A stretch of DNA of 64,000 bases from positions 128,074,974 to 128,138,973 of the forward strand of contig JAVGWX010000003.1 of assembly GCA_036924085.1 (NCBI GenBank). The letters run 5' to 3'. The DNA is from Ariolimax columbianus (taxonomy: Eukaryota; Mollusca; Gastropoda; Stylommatophora; Arionidae). The position numbers were made by a program, and so were the translations under genes. A model generated the notes under the pieces. That model was not told the DNA's origin. It did no database searches and saw nothing but the letters and a program-made list of their open reading frames with translations. Shown one piece after another: positions 54,671-64,000 of the stretch. Position 1 is the first letter of the stretch, and each line of letters begins with the position of its first letter.

Positions 54671-55720
54671 ATGTCTCATCTTAAAAATAAACACATTCTA
54701 CCTGATACGCTTGCCAGTTACAGACCAGGGGATGGGACATGTAGGAATGCTTGGATATTTGCATATGATGTTTATCAGGGCCTCAAGTTCATGCAGGCAA
54801 CATTCACTTTCCCCGCAATGGTCAAATTTGGGACATTGATACGTTGTTTGAAGCAGTGTGGAATCACCCCATGGATAGTACGCTGGATCAGCTGCTTTGA
54901 TGGAGAGACGGATTGCATTCCGCTTGAGATCTTCTACTTCAGAACTGATAAGTATATGCCATGGCTGTCGCAAAGTTCTCCACTGTCAACGGTCCTGTTC
55001 AACATCTACAGAATATAGGTGGCCAACATTGAACTTACAAGGCCAGGACAAACACAAACATTTGAAGATGCCATTCTGAGGTACAGGGATAGCTCAGATA
55101 AGCTTGAGATTATCAAGGCCATCCAGGTGACTGTAAAGACAAGCTCACATTTGTGTGCAGACTCCAGATCTCAGATAACCATAGTAAAGCCTGCATGACG
55201 TTGTGTTCCGTGAGAACAATTCTATAGTGACGGTTGACGTCGCGAATGGTACATTTGATTGATGCGCCCTTGACAGGTTGAAATAACTCGGAGGAAATTG
55301 TGATTGTAACCTCTTCTAGCGATACCACATCGGCCAGAACATATAGAGTTGCAAGCGCGTCTTGGAAGCATTCAAGACTATGGCTGGCGCAAAATTGAAA
55401 TGGCAACTATATTTCATACTGTATTGTCAGTTGGGGCTGTAAGTTGTTGATTACACACTGGACATCCTCGCACTATCAAGTTTACGTATCAATAATTAAA
55501 GGACGAGTATGGTTCTGGTATGTACTAGAGATATCACAATCTTAAAGATGTGCTACATGATGAGACTTATGTCTGTGAAATCCATATATAAATAGACACA
55601 GGTCTTAGTCGACATGCGGGTTACTACAGACATGAGCACCCACTACACAATAATACTTTACACATCAAGAATCAAGAAAGGAGCGTCTTACACATGCACT
55701 GAAAACAGGCAGGTAATCAC
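54671..55720 (+). pseudogene. LINE RT fragment, decayed
   Basis: ILPDTLASYRPGDGTCRNAW and IFAYDVYQGL match the region before motif A (the usual Gln-Ala-Gly-Phe equivalent here is Y-R-P-G-x-G-T). Motif A is eroded (ATFTFPAMVKFGTL). QSSPLSTVLFNIY is motif B (Q-G-S-P-L-S-P-V-L-F-N-x-Y). Later, VLEAFKTMAGAKLKWQL and VVDYTLDILALSS belong to the thumb. The catalytic FADD box is not seen. Order and spacing are convincing despite poor identity. Confidence 0.65.
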
Positions 55721-55888
55721 AGTATAGACCAGGGCTCTTCACCATTTGTATACCTGGCACCCACTTTTATAACTTCCGCGTGAGTCAATTTTCCTAACCG
55801 CGTAATCAAATAAAATGACAGAAAATTCCGCGATTGTCCACTGATTTTGTGCATTTTGGATGTTTTTAGTCATTATTTAACATGTTTC

Positions 55889-56712
55889 TTGCAAAACGTC
55901 ACTCCCATCACAGCGCGCCTGAAAGAAACAGATCTTTTGCCAAATCTCCAGAGTCGTGCCCAAGTATTCATTGACGTCATGGGTGTCATCACCTTCTTGG
56001 CCTGTCTCTGTCTCTCTTGTCGGACATAATACGGTCAATTACCGTTCTATCAAGACCGTTGTGTCTTTTGATGTGACTAAAGTATTTTCAATTACCGTTC
56101 TATCAAGAGCGTTGTGTCTTTTGATGTGACTAAAGTATTTCCAATTACCGTTCTATCAAGACCGTTGTGTCATTTGATGTGACCAAAGTATTTTCAATTA
56201 CCGTTCTTTCAAGACCGTTGTGTCTTTTGATGTGACTAAAGTATTTCCAATTACCGTTATATCAAGACCGTTGTGTCTTTTGATGTGACTAAAGTATTTC
56301 CAATTACCGTTATATCAAGACCGTTGTGTCTTTTGATGTGACTAAAGTATTTCCAATTTCCGTTCTATCAAGACCGTTGTGTCTTTTGATGTGACTAAAG
56401 TATTTCCAATTTCCGTTCTATCAAGACCGTTGTGTCTTTTGATGTGACTAAAGTATTTCCAATTTCCTTTCATGATGAAATTTATGAACCTGTTCTCCTC
56501 TATGCCAATCTCTTGTCGAATGTTTGCATTGTTCGTTTGTCTGTTTTTCGTTCCACTGTATTCTAAGGATCTTTCTGTAACATTTCTACTAAGAGGACAA
56601 AGTTTGGGTAACTGTCCATTTCCATTTTAGAAAGCCGTATGCTGCTACGGAAAAAAACACAAGTGTTCAAAATTTGCTCTTTTGTTGGTTTCCAGGTATT
56701 CTGCGATAGTTT
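55889..56712 (-). pseudogene. RTE-type LINE C-terminal fragment with amplified segment
   Basis: The minus strand matches the RTE copy at 63300-63800 on both sides of a tandem array. On the low side are the sequences that encode the end of the protein (R-Q-T-V-M-G-like, CACTCCCATCACAGCGCG). On the high side is the FESKCYRKILRIPW / ENWFIN part in decayed form (TTCATAAATTTCATCATGAA region). The piece in between, coding KYFGHIKRHNGLERTV in the intact copy, has become the 53-bp array. Confidence 0.75.
56035..56465. repeat. 53-bp tandem array derived from an RTE coding segment, 8 copies
   Basis: The unit CAATTACCGTTCTATCAAGA then CCGTTGTGTCTTTTGATGTG and ACTAAAGTATTTC recurs with ACCGTT at 56041, 56094, 56147, 56200 and 56253, i.e. 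every 53 bp. The equivalent single-copy sequence at 63505-63555 (ACTGTTCTCTCAAGACCGTT, GTGTCTCTTGATGTGACCAA) is part of the RTE ORF. 53 is not a multiple of three, so amplification did not preserve the frame. Confidence 0.93.
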
Positions 56713-56829
56713 CTCTGGTTGTGTTTTTTTAAATACGGCATGTCATTATTCTGCTGCCGCTCATCTGAATACTAAAATCGCCTACTAGTGGTCAGTAGCG
56801 CCCAGTTTGAAGAGTAATGGTTTAGACCA

Positions 56830-57640
56830 TAGTTAAGATAAAAGAATGAGTTCACACTGTTGATATAATGGCAGATTACCATAAAGTCATTGTAACCCTA
56901 GGCAGGGAAAGCAAAGAGAGGTGCCGCAAGAGGGCAGAGTTCGAGGATAACCAGCTGATATACGGTAACACTCAGAATTGTCATGTCATCCTATATAACG
57001 AAGGATCCGGGCTACACAGTGAGATATCTGACGGAGACGTATCTGCTAGAGCGAGAGGCAGGCTATTGATGGGGGAAGCGGCATATACAGAACAACAACA
57101 ACTAGTACGAGAATGGAGATAAAAGCAGTGACTGCATTTCTGAGATGTCCATCTAGAACTTCTTTAACAGGGACAGTCATCGTGCCAGACTCTCAATCTT
57201 TACTTAAGAAGGTACAAAAGAGCTGGCTACTGCATGAGTTGACGGCAGTTGTAGAGGCATTAAGCCTGCAATGGCTAGTTTAGATCTACTGCCCTTGTTA
57301 GTCTGGAATTAATGGCAAAGAAAGAGCTTACATCATGACCTCAATGGCACCAATTATGGATACACTGTATATGGTTGGGAGTGACATTTGGAAGTATATC
57401 CATGACCGCTTGTTGGATGATAACGCAGCAATAGATGAATCTGTAATTCACAGACTGCAGAACTTTGAAATCGAGCAAGGTTCAAACTGAATGAAGCGCA
57501 AAAGAGGATGGAGAAGAATTGTGTACAAGCAGCGACCTACAAGAACCATCATTATTCATACCCTTCGTCATTTACTGAGAGAGACCGAGCACCTATGAAT
57601 ATTCCCGGAACGCAGTGAAGTCGATTCTTAGAAACAGACA
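56830..57640 (+). pseudogene. LINE RNase H and C-terminal fragment, decayed
   Basis: HKVIVTLGRESKERCRKR, IYGNTQNCHVILYNEGS, SDGDVSARARGRL and, after a frameshift, STRMEIKAVTAFLRC (RNase H Glu), IVPDSQSLLKKVQ (Asp), IYCPC and INGKERAY (the W-x-P-G-H and N-E-x-A-D region, worn). The C-terminus has VIHRLQNFEIEQGSN and IHTLRHLLRETEHL, followed by FPERSE. The catalytic His and several Asp are gone. Confidence 0.65.
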
Positions 57641-57659
57641 TAACAACGCCATCGATCAG

Positions 57660-57995
57660 TCTCAGCCCAACACGGCAGTTTTCACCAAATGATCAAAGTA
57701 CTTTTGAGTTTTTTTAAATCTCTGAGCTGTTTGGCGACAAATTCTTCTCCAACTAAAAAGCTCTCCGTTCATGCACGATTAAGTCCATTTTCTATTTCGT
57801 CCACCGGTAACAGCCGTCTTCCCATCCTTTATTTCCATGGTAAAACGTTCAATAGGTCACACATGGCTATTTTACTAAGAAAAGTGAATGAGAGAAGAGC
57901 TTATAAACAATTTATTATTACATTGACATTGTCCCTTATTCTTCATAATAACTTCCGGCAATAATTGATACACTTATCCCATCATTTAATCAGTG
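57660..57995. other. Unassigned sequence
   Basis: The frame 57689-57964 has no recognised domain. Confidence 0.35.
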
Positions 57996-58560
57996 CACCA
58001 AAACCTGCAGCATAGCATTCTTTGGTCTACTGTCTCACCAAAACCTACAGTATAGAAGTCTTTGGTCTACTGTCTCACCAAAACCTACAGCACAGATGTG
58101 TTTGATCTGCTATCTCACCAAAACCTACAGCACAGATGTCTTTGGTCGCTGTCTCATCAAAACCTACAGCATAGAAGTCTTTGGTCTACTGTCTCACTAA
58201 AACCTGCAGCATAGAAGTCTTTGGTCTACTGTCTCACCAAAACCAAAACATGCAGCATATAATTTTTTGGTCTGCTGTTTCCTCAAAACCTGCAGCATAG
58301 AAGTCTTTTGTCTGCTGTCTCACCAAAACATGCAGCATAGAATTCTTTGGTTTGCTGTTTCCTCAAAACCTGCAGCATAGAAGTCTTTTGTCTGCTGTCT
58401 CACCAAAACATGCAGCATAGAATTCTTTGGTTTGCTGTTTCCTCAAAACCTGCAGCATAGAAGTCTTTTGTCTTCTGTCTCACCAAAACAGGCAGCATAG
58501 AATTCTTTGGTTTGCTGTTTCCTCAAAACCTGCAACATAGAAGTCTTTGGTCTACTGTCT
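57996..58560. repeat. Minisatellite, 40 bp unit with 80-bp higher order
   Basis: CACCAAAACCTGCAGCATAG then AAGTCTTTGGTCTACTGTCT; the right half alternates with CATGCAGCATAGAATTCTTT-type units, giving an 80-bp dimer repeated about three times. Confidence 0.93.
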
Positions 58561-58765
58561 TGGCCACATTTGTACTTCACGTTCAACCTCTTCGCCAATC
58601 TAGAAACGTCTTCCACCAAGGTTGAGTCTTGCATTATTCTATAAGCTAAACCACGCGAACACCATATTACAGCTGTAACATAGATTATCGTTACTCACCT
58701 GATAGGTAGATTCATCTCCCACACACGCCATACTATTGCTTCTGTTTCAATCTGATCAGGGCAAC

Positions 58766-59222
58766 CATGTTGGGTTTCATTGCGAACATGTTGAGGTTCA
58801 TCGCTAACATGTTGGGTTTCATCGCGACCATGTTGGGTTTCATCGCGACCATGTTGGGTTTCATCGCGAACATCTTGAGTTTCATCGTGACCATGTTGGG
58901 TTTCATCGTGACCATGTTGGGTTTCATCACGACCATGTTGGTTTTCATCGTGAACATGTTGAGTTTCATCGCGACCATGTTGGGTTTCATCACGACCATG
59001 TTGGTTTTCATCGTGACCATGTTGGGTTTCATCGTGACCATGTTGGGTTTCATCGCGAACATGTTTAGTTTCATTGCGAACATGTTGGGTTTCATCGCGA
59101 CCATGTTGGGTTTCATCACGACCATGTTGGTTTTCATCGTGAACATGTTGAGTTTCATCGCGAACATGTTGGGTTTCATCGCAACCATGTTGGGTTTCAT
59201 CGCAACCATGTTGGGTTTCATT
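58766..59222. repeat. Minisatellite, 21 bp unit, about 22 copies
   Basis: The unit is CATGTTGGGTTTCATCGCGA plus C. Both strands stay open because 21 is a multiple of three: the minus frame 58733-59416 (227 codons) spells the heptapeptide MKPNMVA, the plus frame LGFIATM. The minus frame continues 190 bp beyond the array at its N-terminal side without a recognisable domain. Treated as non-genic. Confidence 0.94.
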
Positions 59223-59734
59223 TCATGAGAGAGAAAGAAAGAAAAATATAAAAGTGTTGCTTTACGCGACAAATAATTTACACTGAACAGGAAGCTTTCA
59301 TATGGATGTTCTTTACAGAAAGACCTTCTGTCTCGAAAACACGCACAAAAGATGTTTTTTTTGTTATTGTACAATCTGTGTGTAGGAACGCCACTTTGTA
59401 TCTGAGCTGTACACATGCAAGTCCCACATAGCGTATGCTACTATACTAACCACAAATCCTCAAAATGAAACCTTCAGAAACCAACTACATTTTAAAGTTT
59501 GTGATCTACTTACCGACTTACTCACGTGCACTGTTACCAGGGCCCGATCACCATACAATATGAAAGAGCTACAATTCTTATTAATAGCAGCCTATTCTTC
59601 CTCCCGATATCATTTTAAAAACATCGATTTAAGTCTCAAGATGTATTGGTCACAATTTTAAATTTAAACATCATAAAATGACGCCATCTAAAACGAGAAA
59701 TCCTGTTGATGAGGAAACATTTGAGCAGAAACCA

Positions 59735-60345
59735 CAGAATTGATACATCCGGAAACAGCAGCCGCAGAATTGATACATCTGGAATCAGGAACAGCAGAAT
59801 TGATACATCTGGAAACAGCAGCCGCAGAATTGATACATCCGGAAACAGCAGCCACAGAATTGATACATCTGGAAACAGACAGCAGCCGCAGAATTGATAC
59901 ATCTGGAAACAGACAGCAGCCGCAGAATTGATACATCTGGAAACAGAAGCCGCAGAATTGATACATCTGGAAACAGACAGCAGCCGCAGAATTGATACAT
60001 CTGGAAACAGACAGCAGCCGCAGAATTGATACATCCGGAAACAGGAACAACAGAATTGATACATCCGGAAACAGGAACAGCAGAATTGATACACCCGGAA
60101 ACAGGAACAGCAGAATTGATACATCCGGAAACAGGAACAGCAGAATTGATACATCTGGAAACAAGAACAGCAGAATAGATATATCTGGGAACATGAACAG
60201 CAGAATTGATACATCTGGACACAGCAGCCGCAGAATTGATACATCTGGAAACATGAACAGCATAATTTATCTGGAAACACGAACAGCAGAATTGATATAT
60301 CTGGACACAGCAGCCGCAGAATTGATACATGCGGAAACAGGAACA
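59735..60345. repeat. Minisatellite, 27-36 bp unit (mostly 30)
   Basis: CAGAATTGATACATCTGGAA then ACAGCAGCCG or ACAGGAACAG. Length variants differ by multiples of 3, so all six frames show long repetitive ORFs (up to 236 codons on the minus strand, MYQFCCSCF-like). These are not supported as genes. Confidence 0.94.
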
Positions 60346-60349
60346 TCTG

Positions 60350-61100
60350 GAAACAGAAACGGCAGAGAGTAGAAGAAAAATGCCTAACGTGTCTTCAGAG
60401 TTTGGCTGTGGTAAAAGAGTATAATGTTATACGATGTATGTTAGACCACAAAAAATGTACTGGAAAAATGAAAGTCAGCCGAGTTTCAAATTGAAACAAT
60501 CAGTTATCAAACAGCGACATGTTATACAATATTGCGAGATGTAGCAAATAACCTCGGACGTTACTGAGTTGGAGAAGAAACAAAATTCAGAGCTTTACTG
60601 AGGGGCGATCCGCGGGCCCAACAGACTTGTCATCATGCGACCATCGGGTGGGTTTGAGGTTGAGACTTTTGCTATAGTCCGTCAAAAATCACATCTAAAT
60701 CCAATGTCCATTCCGTTAAATGCATCGCCCTGATCTTTGAAAACAGAATTTAAAGTACTTGAACATGTCATATGGAAATGTTCAGGCTGTATTCCCCCAT
60801 CTTGTCTGGCGTGTAGGCCACACGAGACACGTTCTTAGTGTGGTCATTGTGTAGATTGTGTAGATGTGATGTTGCATTAATCGTCTAGCGTGCAAGACCA
60901 AAGGCACGTTCTTGGTGTGGTCATTGTGATGTGGCATTTATGGTCACAAATCGTCTATCGTTTAGGATATACAAGACACGTGTTTGATGGGGCCATGATT
61001 TGTCGTGTAATCTGCTGCACCATGTTGTGTTATTTCTGGGAGTTGTTTGTCGAGTTTGATGAATGTGTCCGGAACAGGGAAGCTTATTCACAGGGCCGGG
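60350..61100. other. Unassigned, with a short imperfect repeat
   Basis: At about 60805-61000 a segment with GACACGTTCTTAGTGTGGTC and ATTGTGATGTGGCATT occurs two to three times at a spacing of about 75 bp. A 22-base poly-G run lies at 61106-61127. Confidence 0.5.
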
Positions 61101-61469
61101 ATGTGGGGGGGGGGGGGGGGGGGGGGTACTGCGGGAGATAGCTTTCTAATCTAGTTCGCTCTTGTCACGCCCACCCTCTGAGCAAAACTCTGCAACTTCA
61201 CTCATTATCTGCCCTCTTATACACAAGTATCCCATGTGTCAATTACTCACAAAGTCATGACGTGCGTACAAACGTTACGACAGGGGAGATTCCAACACGT
61301 AAAAATCCTCCAGTACAGTTTGATCCTACGCTTTTTATACATACAAAAATTAATTATGTATTTCTCAACGTTTTCCTTGATGCACCTCTCTATCACACTT
61401 TCTTTCTCTGTCTCTCTCTCTCTCTCTCTGTCACTCTCTATTTCTCTCACTCTCTCTATAATTATATAA

Positions 61470-61965
<496 letters not shown>

Positions 61966-62065
61966 TCTCTCTCTCTCTCTCTCTATGTCTGTCTACTTAT
62001 TGTTCATTCTTTTCTTTTGTTTATAAATCCCAGTGACATTTTTTAAATAATAATTGTAAAAAATA

Positions 62066-62230
62066 CCACACATACACACACACATACAATCACATACAAT
62101 ACACTCACATGCAACACACACACATACTCACACACACCACACACATCTACACACACATACATACACACACACACATATACACACATCATACACATATACA
62201 AACACACCCCCCATACACACACACACACGT
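62066..62230. repeat. (CA)n microsatellite
   Basis: An imperfect CA run of about 165 bp with ATACA interruptions. Confidence 0.95.
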
Positions 62231-62234
62231 AATC

Positions 62235-63055
62235 ATTTAGAAGCATTTGGAAACCGTGTCAAGATAAGCCAGAAGTGAAATGTCTGGGAGAGGATGACTT
62301 TCTACTCGAGCATTTAGACCTGACCAAACAATGGCTGCCGAGACATGACAAGTGAACCAAGAATAGCTCCCACAGGTCTCTAAGGGTTGGGGTGCCCCCC
62401 TGAGGCTATATGTGATCTATGAGTGTTTATCAGATTGTGCCGTTTTAAAGAAGTAAGCGGTTTTAACATCTAAGGGCAACCTGGGTTGGAATGAATAGGG
62501 CGACTGCAGCCTTCCAAGCATGTAGCTTTAGCCGACTGAGGAAGGTTGTTCATAGCAAAGCCACAGCTATTGAAAACACCACTGTTAATGCTAGGATACC
62601 TTCTTGATATAGATTACGAGTGTGACCAGTTGCAGTGGTGACCGTATGCTCTCTCCACGTGTAACGACAAGATGTATGAACCACGTGACTTTAAATTACC
62701 CATGTCCATATAGAGAATGGAATGAGCTTCTAGACGAATGGAAGGATAACTCAAACTGGAAGTACAAGACGAGATCTCCCATTTGACTAACTCGCTGGCA
62801 CTGTCCATCTCATTCAAGCTTTTGTCCTTCCTCGTAAATGCATGTCCACACACAAGGACCCCTACATTTATTCATTGAAATAACATTCGATTTTTATTAT
62901 GTCTAATTATACATTATGTAGGTATTTATGAACTTAGATTATTGAATAGCACAGTGTCTTCCCATGTAGAAGTCCGTGTTATGAATATTGTCACCAAGTT
63001 TCATGATATCAAGTAATCACATCTTCTACCTTACCTGAATCTGAATCAGCAAACA
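62235..63055. other. Unassigned sequence
   Basis: The minus frame 62614-62853 has no recognised domain. Confidence 0.35.
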
Positions 63056-63059
63056 GGAA

Positions 63060-63285
63060 TACAATTAGGCATTTTATTATTTTTTTTGCTTTCTGCAAAT
63101 ATTTGTTCTATGTGGCTCAGAAGAGATACGGAAATGAAGTTTACACCATCTCTCTTGACTAAATTATTCTTTAGGATAGGAATAACTTTCGCTTTTTGCC
63201 AGTCTTCATGAACGTTTATTTCTATCCGAAGCACATTGAACATTACTGTCAGCGACCTCACTCTTACATCGCCTGCACAGCCTCT
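63060..63285 (-). pseudogene. LINE RT N-terminal fragment
   Basis: Minus strand: EDWQKAKVIPILKN then VNFISVSLLSHIEQIF, matching the D-W-x-x-A-x-V-x-P-I-x-K and Y-R-x-I-S-L-L-S motifs that open the RT domain of RTE-like proteins (the usual Y-R-P has become F-I-S). It lies 3' of an RTE C-terminus on the same strand, so it belongs to a separate insertion or a rearranged copy. Confidence 0.5.
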
Positions 63286-63299
63286 AGTTCAGGGAATGT

Positions 63300-64000
63300 G
63301 TTTTAATGATTTCTGTCACTTTCATTTGTCATCATGTAGCATGTCCTTTGTCGAACGTCGCTCCCATCACAGTCTGTCTGAAAGAAACTCGTTCCCTTGC
63401 CAAAATACCAGCTTCCGCCACTGTCATACTCAGGCATTCCTAGATATCTTGGTGCCATCGTCTTCTTGGTCTACCCCTTCCTCTTTTGCCTGGCACCATA
63501 CCTTCCATCACTGTTCTCTCAAGACCGTTGTGTCTCTTGATGTGACCAAAGTATTTGCATTTTCCAGCCAAAATGGAATTGATAAACCAGTTCTCCTCTA
63601 TGCTCAACTCTTGCCGAATGTCTACATTTGTTCTTTTCTCTGTCCAGGGTATTCTGAGGATCTTTCTGTAACATTTTGACTCGAAGGACTCGATTCTTTG
63701 TCTAGAAGTTTTGGTAATCGTCTATGCTTCACAGCCATAAGCTGCCACAGGAAAAACACAGGCTGTCAAGACTTTTACTTTTATCGTTTTGTTGGTGCCC
63801 TGCCATAATTTCTTCAGGCTGTTCAGTCTCTGCATTGCCATAGCTAGTCTTCTTCTGATTTCTTTCGAGCAGTCACCATTTTTGTCAATTCTGGAGCCCA
63901 GATATTCAAAATGTGTAACCTGATCTATTTCCTCACCACCCACTAGAAAATTTATGCTGACATTGTGTTTTGTTGGTGGTCATTATCTTTGTTTTGTTTA
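63300..64000 (-). pseudogene. RTE-type LINE, RT thumb to C-terminus, continuing beyond the window
   Basis: Minus strand from 63943: EIDQVTHFEYLGSRID, KEIRRRLAMAMQRLNSLKKL, VKVLTACVFPVAAYGCEA, then a TGA/TAG-type stop where Trp is expected. After it come RIESFESKCYRKILRIPWTE, ENWFINSILAGKCKYFGHIK, RHNGLERTVMEGMVPGKRGR, RPRRRW, one more stop, and GATFDKGHAT at the end. A worn (ATG)n-like tail (ATGATGACAAATGAAAG) lies near 63335. A frameshift occurs near 63950. Few lesions make this a moderately young copy. It is the same family as the fragment at 55889-56712 and close to that at 8187-8562. Confidence 0.88.

Larger units (their letters stand above)
55732..56822. mobile_element. Candidate hAT-like DNA element carrying an RTE fragment
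   Basis: A TAGACCA direct repeat flanks the segment (55725-55731 and 56823-56829). Just inside, CTCTTCA-type sequences face each other (GGGCTCTTCACC left; the complement of TTTGAAGAGTAATGG right). The pieces of the surrounding LINE continue across it. hAT elements make 8-bp duplications (here TATAGACC against TTTAGACC) and have short inverted ends, so the fit is suggestive only. It has no transposase of its own. Confidence 0.45.
54650..57650 (+). mobile_element. Decayed RNase H-bearing LINE (third family), split by another element
   Basis: RT-derived sequence occupies about 54650-55720 and RNase H plus C-terminus about 56830-57640, both on the plus strand, separated by the candidate DNA element at 55732-56822. 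Many frameshifts and stops show it is old. Confidence 0.75.

Noticed and set aside
58733..59416. 227-codon minus-strand heptapeptide-repeat protein
   Set aside because: It is explained by the 21-bp array; the opposite strand is equally open, and the non-repeat part has no recognisable features.
59636..60372. Cysteine-rich repeat proteins on the minus strand
   Set aside because: Overlapping open frames on both strands all arise from one 30-bp unit with length changes in multiples of three.

Overview
The window looks like intergenic or intronic DNA from an invertebrate animal genome. A lophotrochozoan, perhaps a heterobranch gastropod mollusc, fits best. The reasons are several clades of non-LTR retrotransposon (I/Jockey group with RNase H, RTE, CR1), a Penelope-like element, mariner transposons, tRNA-derived SINEs and about 20 tandem arrays, with no complete host gene. 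The organism is inferred from this repertoire, not from a diagnostic gene.

Layout. 1-5.4 kb: a 42-bp array, a reversed SINE, a Penelope-like 3' end (GIY-YIG endonuclease plus a degenerate hammerhead-like motif), then a minus-strand RNase H LINE (copy A). 6-11.5 kb: decayed RTE pieces, two RTE C-termini and a second RNase H LINE (copy C). 12-18.3 kb: five minisatellite arrays (33, 49/197, 74 and 30 bp, with older 30-bp monomers) and an internally deleted mariner. 18.5-21.1 kb: LINE copy B, whose 866-codon RT-RNase H frame is intact and bounded by a 12-bp target duplication. 21.3-23.3 kb: a mariner carrying a nested copy of the same LINE (13-bp duplication). 23.3-34.8 kb: mostly unassigned sequence, with a GC-rich promoter-like island near 27.6-28.1 kb, SINEs, a decayed RT and a 228-bp LINE stub with a 15-bp duplication. 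34.8-39.0 kb: a 4-kb array of a degenerate 20-bp unit. 39-50 kb: SINEs, an unidentified GAA-tailed repeat family, further arrays and a LINE inserted into a 25-bp array. 50-51.2 kb: a CR1-type RT frame ending in a palindrome. 52.8-54.0 kb: a third mariner with clear terminal inverted repeats. 54.6-57.7 kb: a decayed RNase H LINE split by a candidate hAT-like element that contains an RTE fragment with an amplified 53-bp segment. 58-62.2 kb: 40/80-, 21- and 30-bp arrays, then CTAT and CA microsatellites. 63-64 kb: an RTE 3' end running off the window.

The elements record layered insertion: LINE into mariner, LINE into minisatellite, a DNA element into a LINE, and tandem amplification of transposon sequence. 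Only LINE B and the CR1 copy keep long open frames, and both are 5'-truncated, so nothing here looks autonomous. Most long frames elsewhere come from arrays whose period or composition avoids stop codons. Coordinates of decayed elements are estimates from reading and may be off by tens of bases.
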